Positions 5,295 through 5,851 of a stretch of 5,851 nt of DNA are shown in pieces (position 1 is the stretch's first letter; every line of letters starts with the position of its first letter). Under the pieces are notes generated by a model. That model was not told where the DNA came from. It saw nothing but the letters and a program-made list of their open reading frames with translations, and did no database searches. The position numbers and the translations under genes were made by a program. The stretch comes from an uncultured Collinsella sp. (GTDB lineage: Bacteria > Actinomycetota > Coriobacteriia > Coriobacteriales > Coriobacteriaceae). The stretch spans positions 1 to 5,851 of the forward strand of contig CATVTM010000101.1 in NCBI GenBank assembly GCA_958346935.1. The letters run 5' to 3'.

Positions 5295-5851
5295 ATGGAA
5301 CTCGACAAACAACAGCTCAAGCGACTGCGTGAGCGCCATCATCGGCGCCATGGCATCCGCCCCGCTCACAGCGAGGCCATGGAGAACGCAAGCCGCTTTC
5401 TAAAGCAGGCATTCAACATTCGCGAGGGACGCGCGCCCTATCACGTGATTCGCAAGCGCTTTGTAAACGGGGCGCGGCTGACTGGCTCGCACTTATGCAT
5501 CCTCATCATCGCGATGCTTATCGCGAGCATTGGCCTCGACATCGACTCGGACATTGCTATCGTGGGCGCCATGCTCATCTGCCCGCTCATGGGCTCGGTC
5601 CTTGCCATGGCATATGGCATCGCCACGCTCGACCGTAAGATTACCGTCGAGGCCATTGCCGGCCTCGCGCTGCAGATGGTCTTTTGCCTGGTCACATCCA
5701 CGTTGTACTTTAAGCTCTCGCCCCTTGGCGCCACCACGGCCGCCATCATCGACAACTCGATGCCCACCGTGTGGGACCTTGCCGTCGCGCTCGCGGGCGG
5801 CTTTGCGGGTGGTCTGGGCAACTCGCGCGACCAGGAACCCGCCACGCTCAT
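5295..5851 (+). CDS. DUF389 membrane protein (partial, runs off right edge)
   Basis: An open frame runs from the ATG at 5295 to the edge (185 codons plus two bases). The ATG follows a GAGGTGG ribosome binding site (5286-5292). Residues 1-58 are cytoplasmic-like and very basic, with an RERHHRRH cluster at 12-19. Four hydrophobic segments follow: about 63-80 (GSHLCILIIAMLIASIGL), 87-108 containing IVGAMLICPLMG (89-100), 118-138, and 160-176. The pattern 'TGS...ASIGL-D, IVGAMLI-PLMG, STLYFKLSP, MPTVWDLAVALAGGFAGGLG' is the core of DUF389 (uncharacterised hydrophobic domain) proteins. Their biochemical role is not established. The Ser common in the I-S-P-L-M-G motif is Cys94-Pro here. The gene is separated from the OPT gene by a terminator and probably has its own promoter. 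The C-terminal part is not in the window, so total length and any extra domains are unknown. Confidence 0.85.
   Translation, partial: MELDKQQLKRLRERHHRRHGIRPAHSEAMENASRFLKQAFNIREGRAPYHVIRKRFVNGARLTGSHLCILIIAMLIASIGLDIDSDIAIVGAMLICPLMGSVLAMAYGIATLDRKITVEAIAGLALQMVFCLVTSTLYFKLSPLGATTAAIIDNSMPTVWDLAVALAGGFAGGLGNSRDQEPATL

Noticed and set aside
5441..5851. A minus-strand open frame at the right edge
   Set aside because: It is the Met/Ser/Ala-rich antisense of the DUF389 coding frame, which has a clear start, ribosome binding site and membrane motifs.

Overview
This window looks like a piece of a high-GC actinobacterial chromosome, most likely from the Coriobacteriia (Collinsella-like). That guess rests on the strong GC bias at third codon positions, clear AAAGGAG/GGAGGTG ribosome binding sites, GTG starts, and the set of proteins encoded. 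No database search was possible, so the taxonomic call is inference. All genes are separated by short gaps, and no stretch over 300 bases lacks a gene.

The left part (1-3182) is a block of five genes on the minus strand. In order of transcription they are a type III pantothenate kinase (coaX, first step of CoA synthesis), a dCMP/cytidine deaminase-family enzyme, a small NifU C-terminal-domain (Nfu-type) Fe-S protein, prolipoprotein diacylglyceryl transferase (lgt), and the first 85 codons of an unidentified membrane protein that runs off the left edge. The gaps are 84, 171, 109 and 83 nt. Several contain inverted repeats, and an extended -10 site precedes the deaminase, so the block may be several transcription units rather than one tight operon. 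A 13-bp perfect hairpin carrying a GGGGACAGGCACC core lies between lgt and the leftmost gene. It resembles a dispersed REP-type element.

The right part (3375-5851) is on the plus strand. It holds an OPT-family (oligopeptide/YSL-type) membrane transporter that ends in a textbook intrinsic terminator, then the start of a DUF389 membrane protein cut by the right edge. The 192-nt divergent region between coaX and the transporter has one TATACT box facing each gene, with a 7-bp inverted repeat between them. It is a good candidate for a shared promoter/operator.

The genes form a mix of housekeeping functions (CoA, nucleotide, Fe-S and lipoprotein metabolism) and transport rather than one pathway. 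I see no CRISPR array, phage or integrase gene, toxin-antitoxin pair, tRNA or rRNA, and no convincing new system. The points worth a second look are regulatory or repeat structures and one diverged motif in CoaX.
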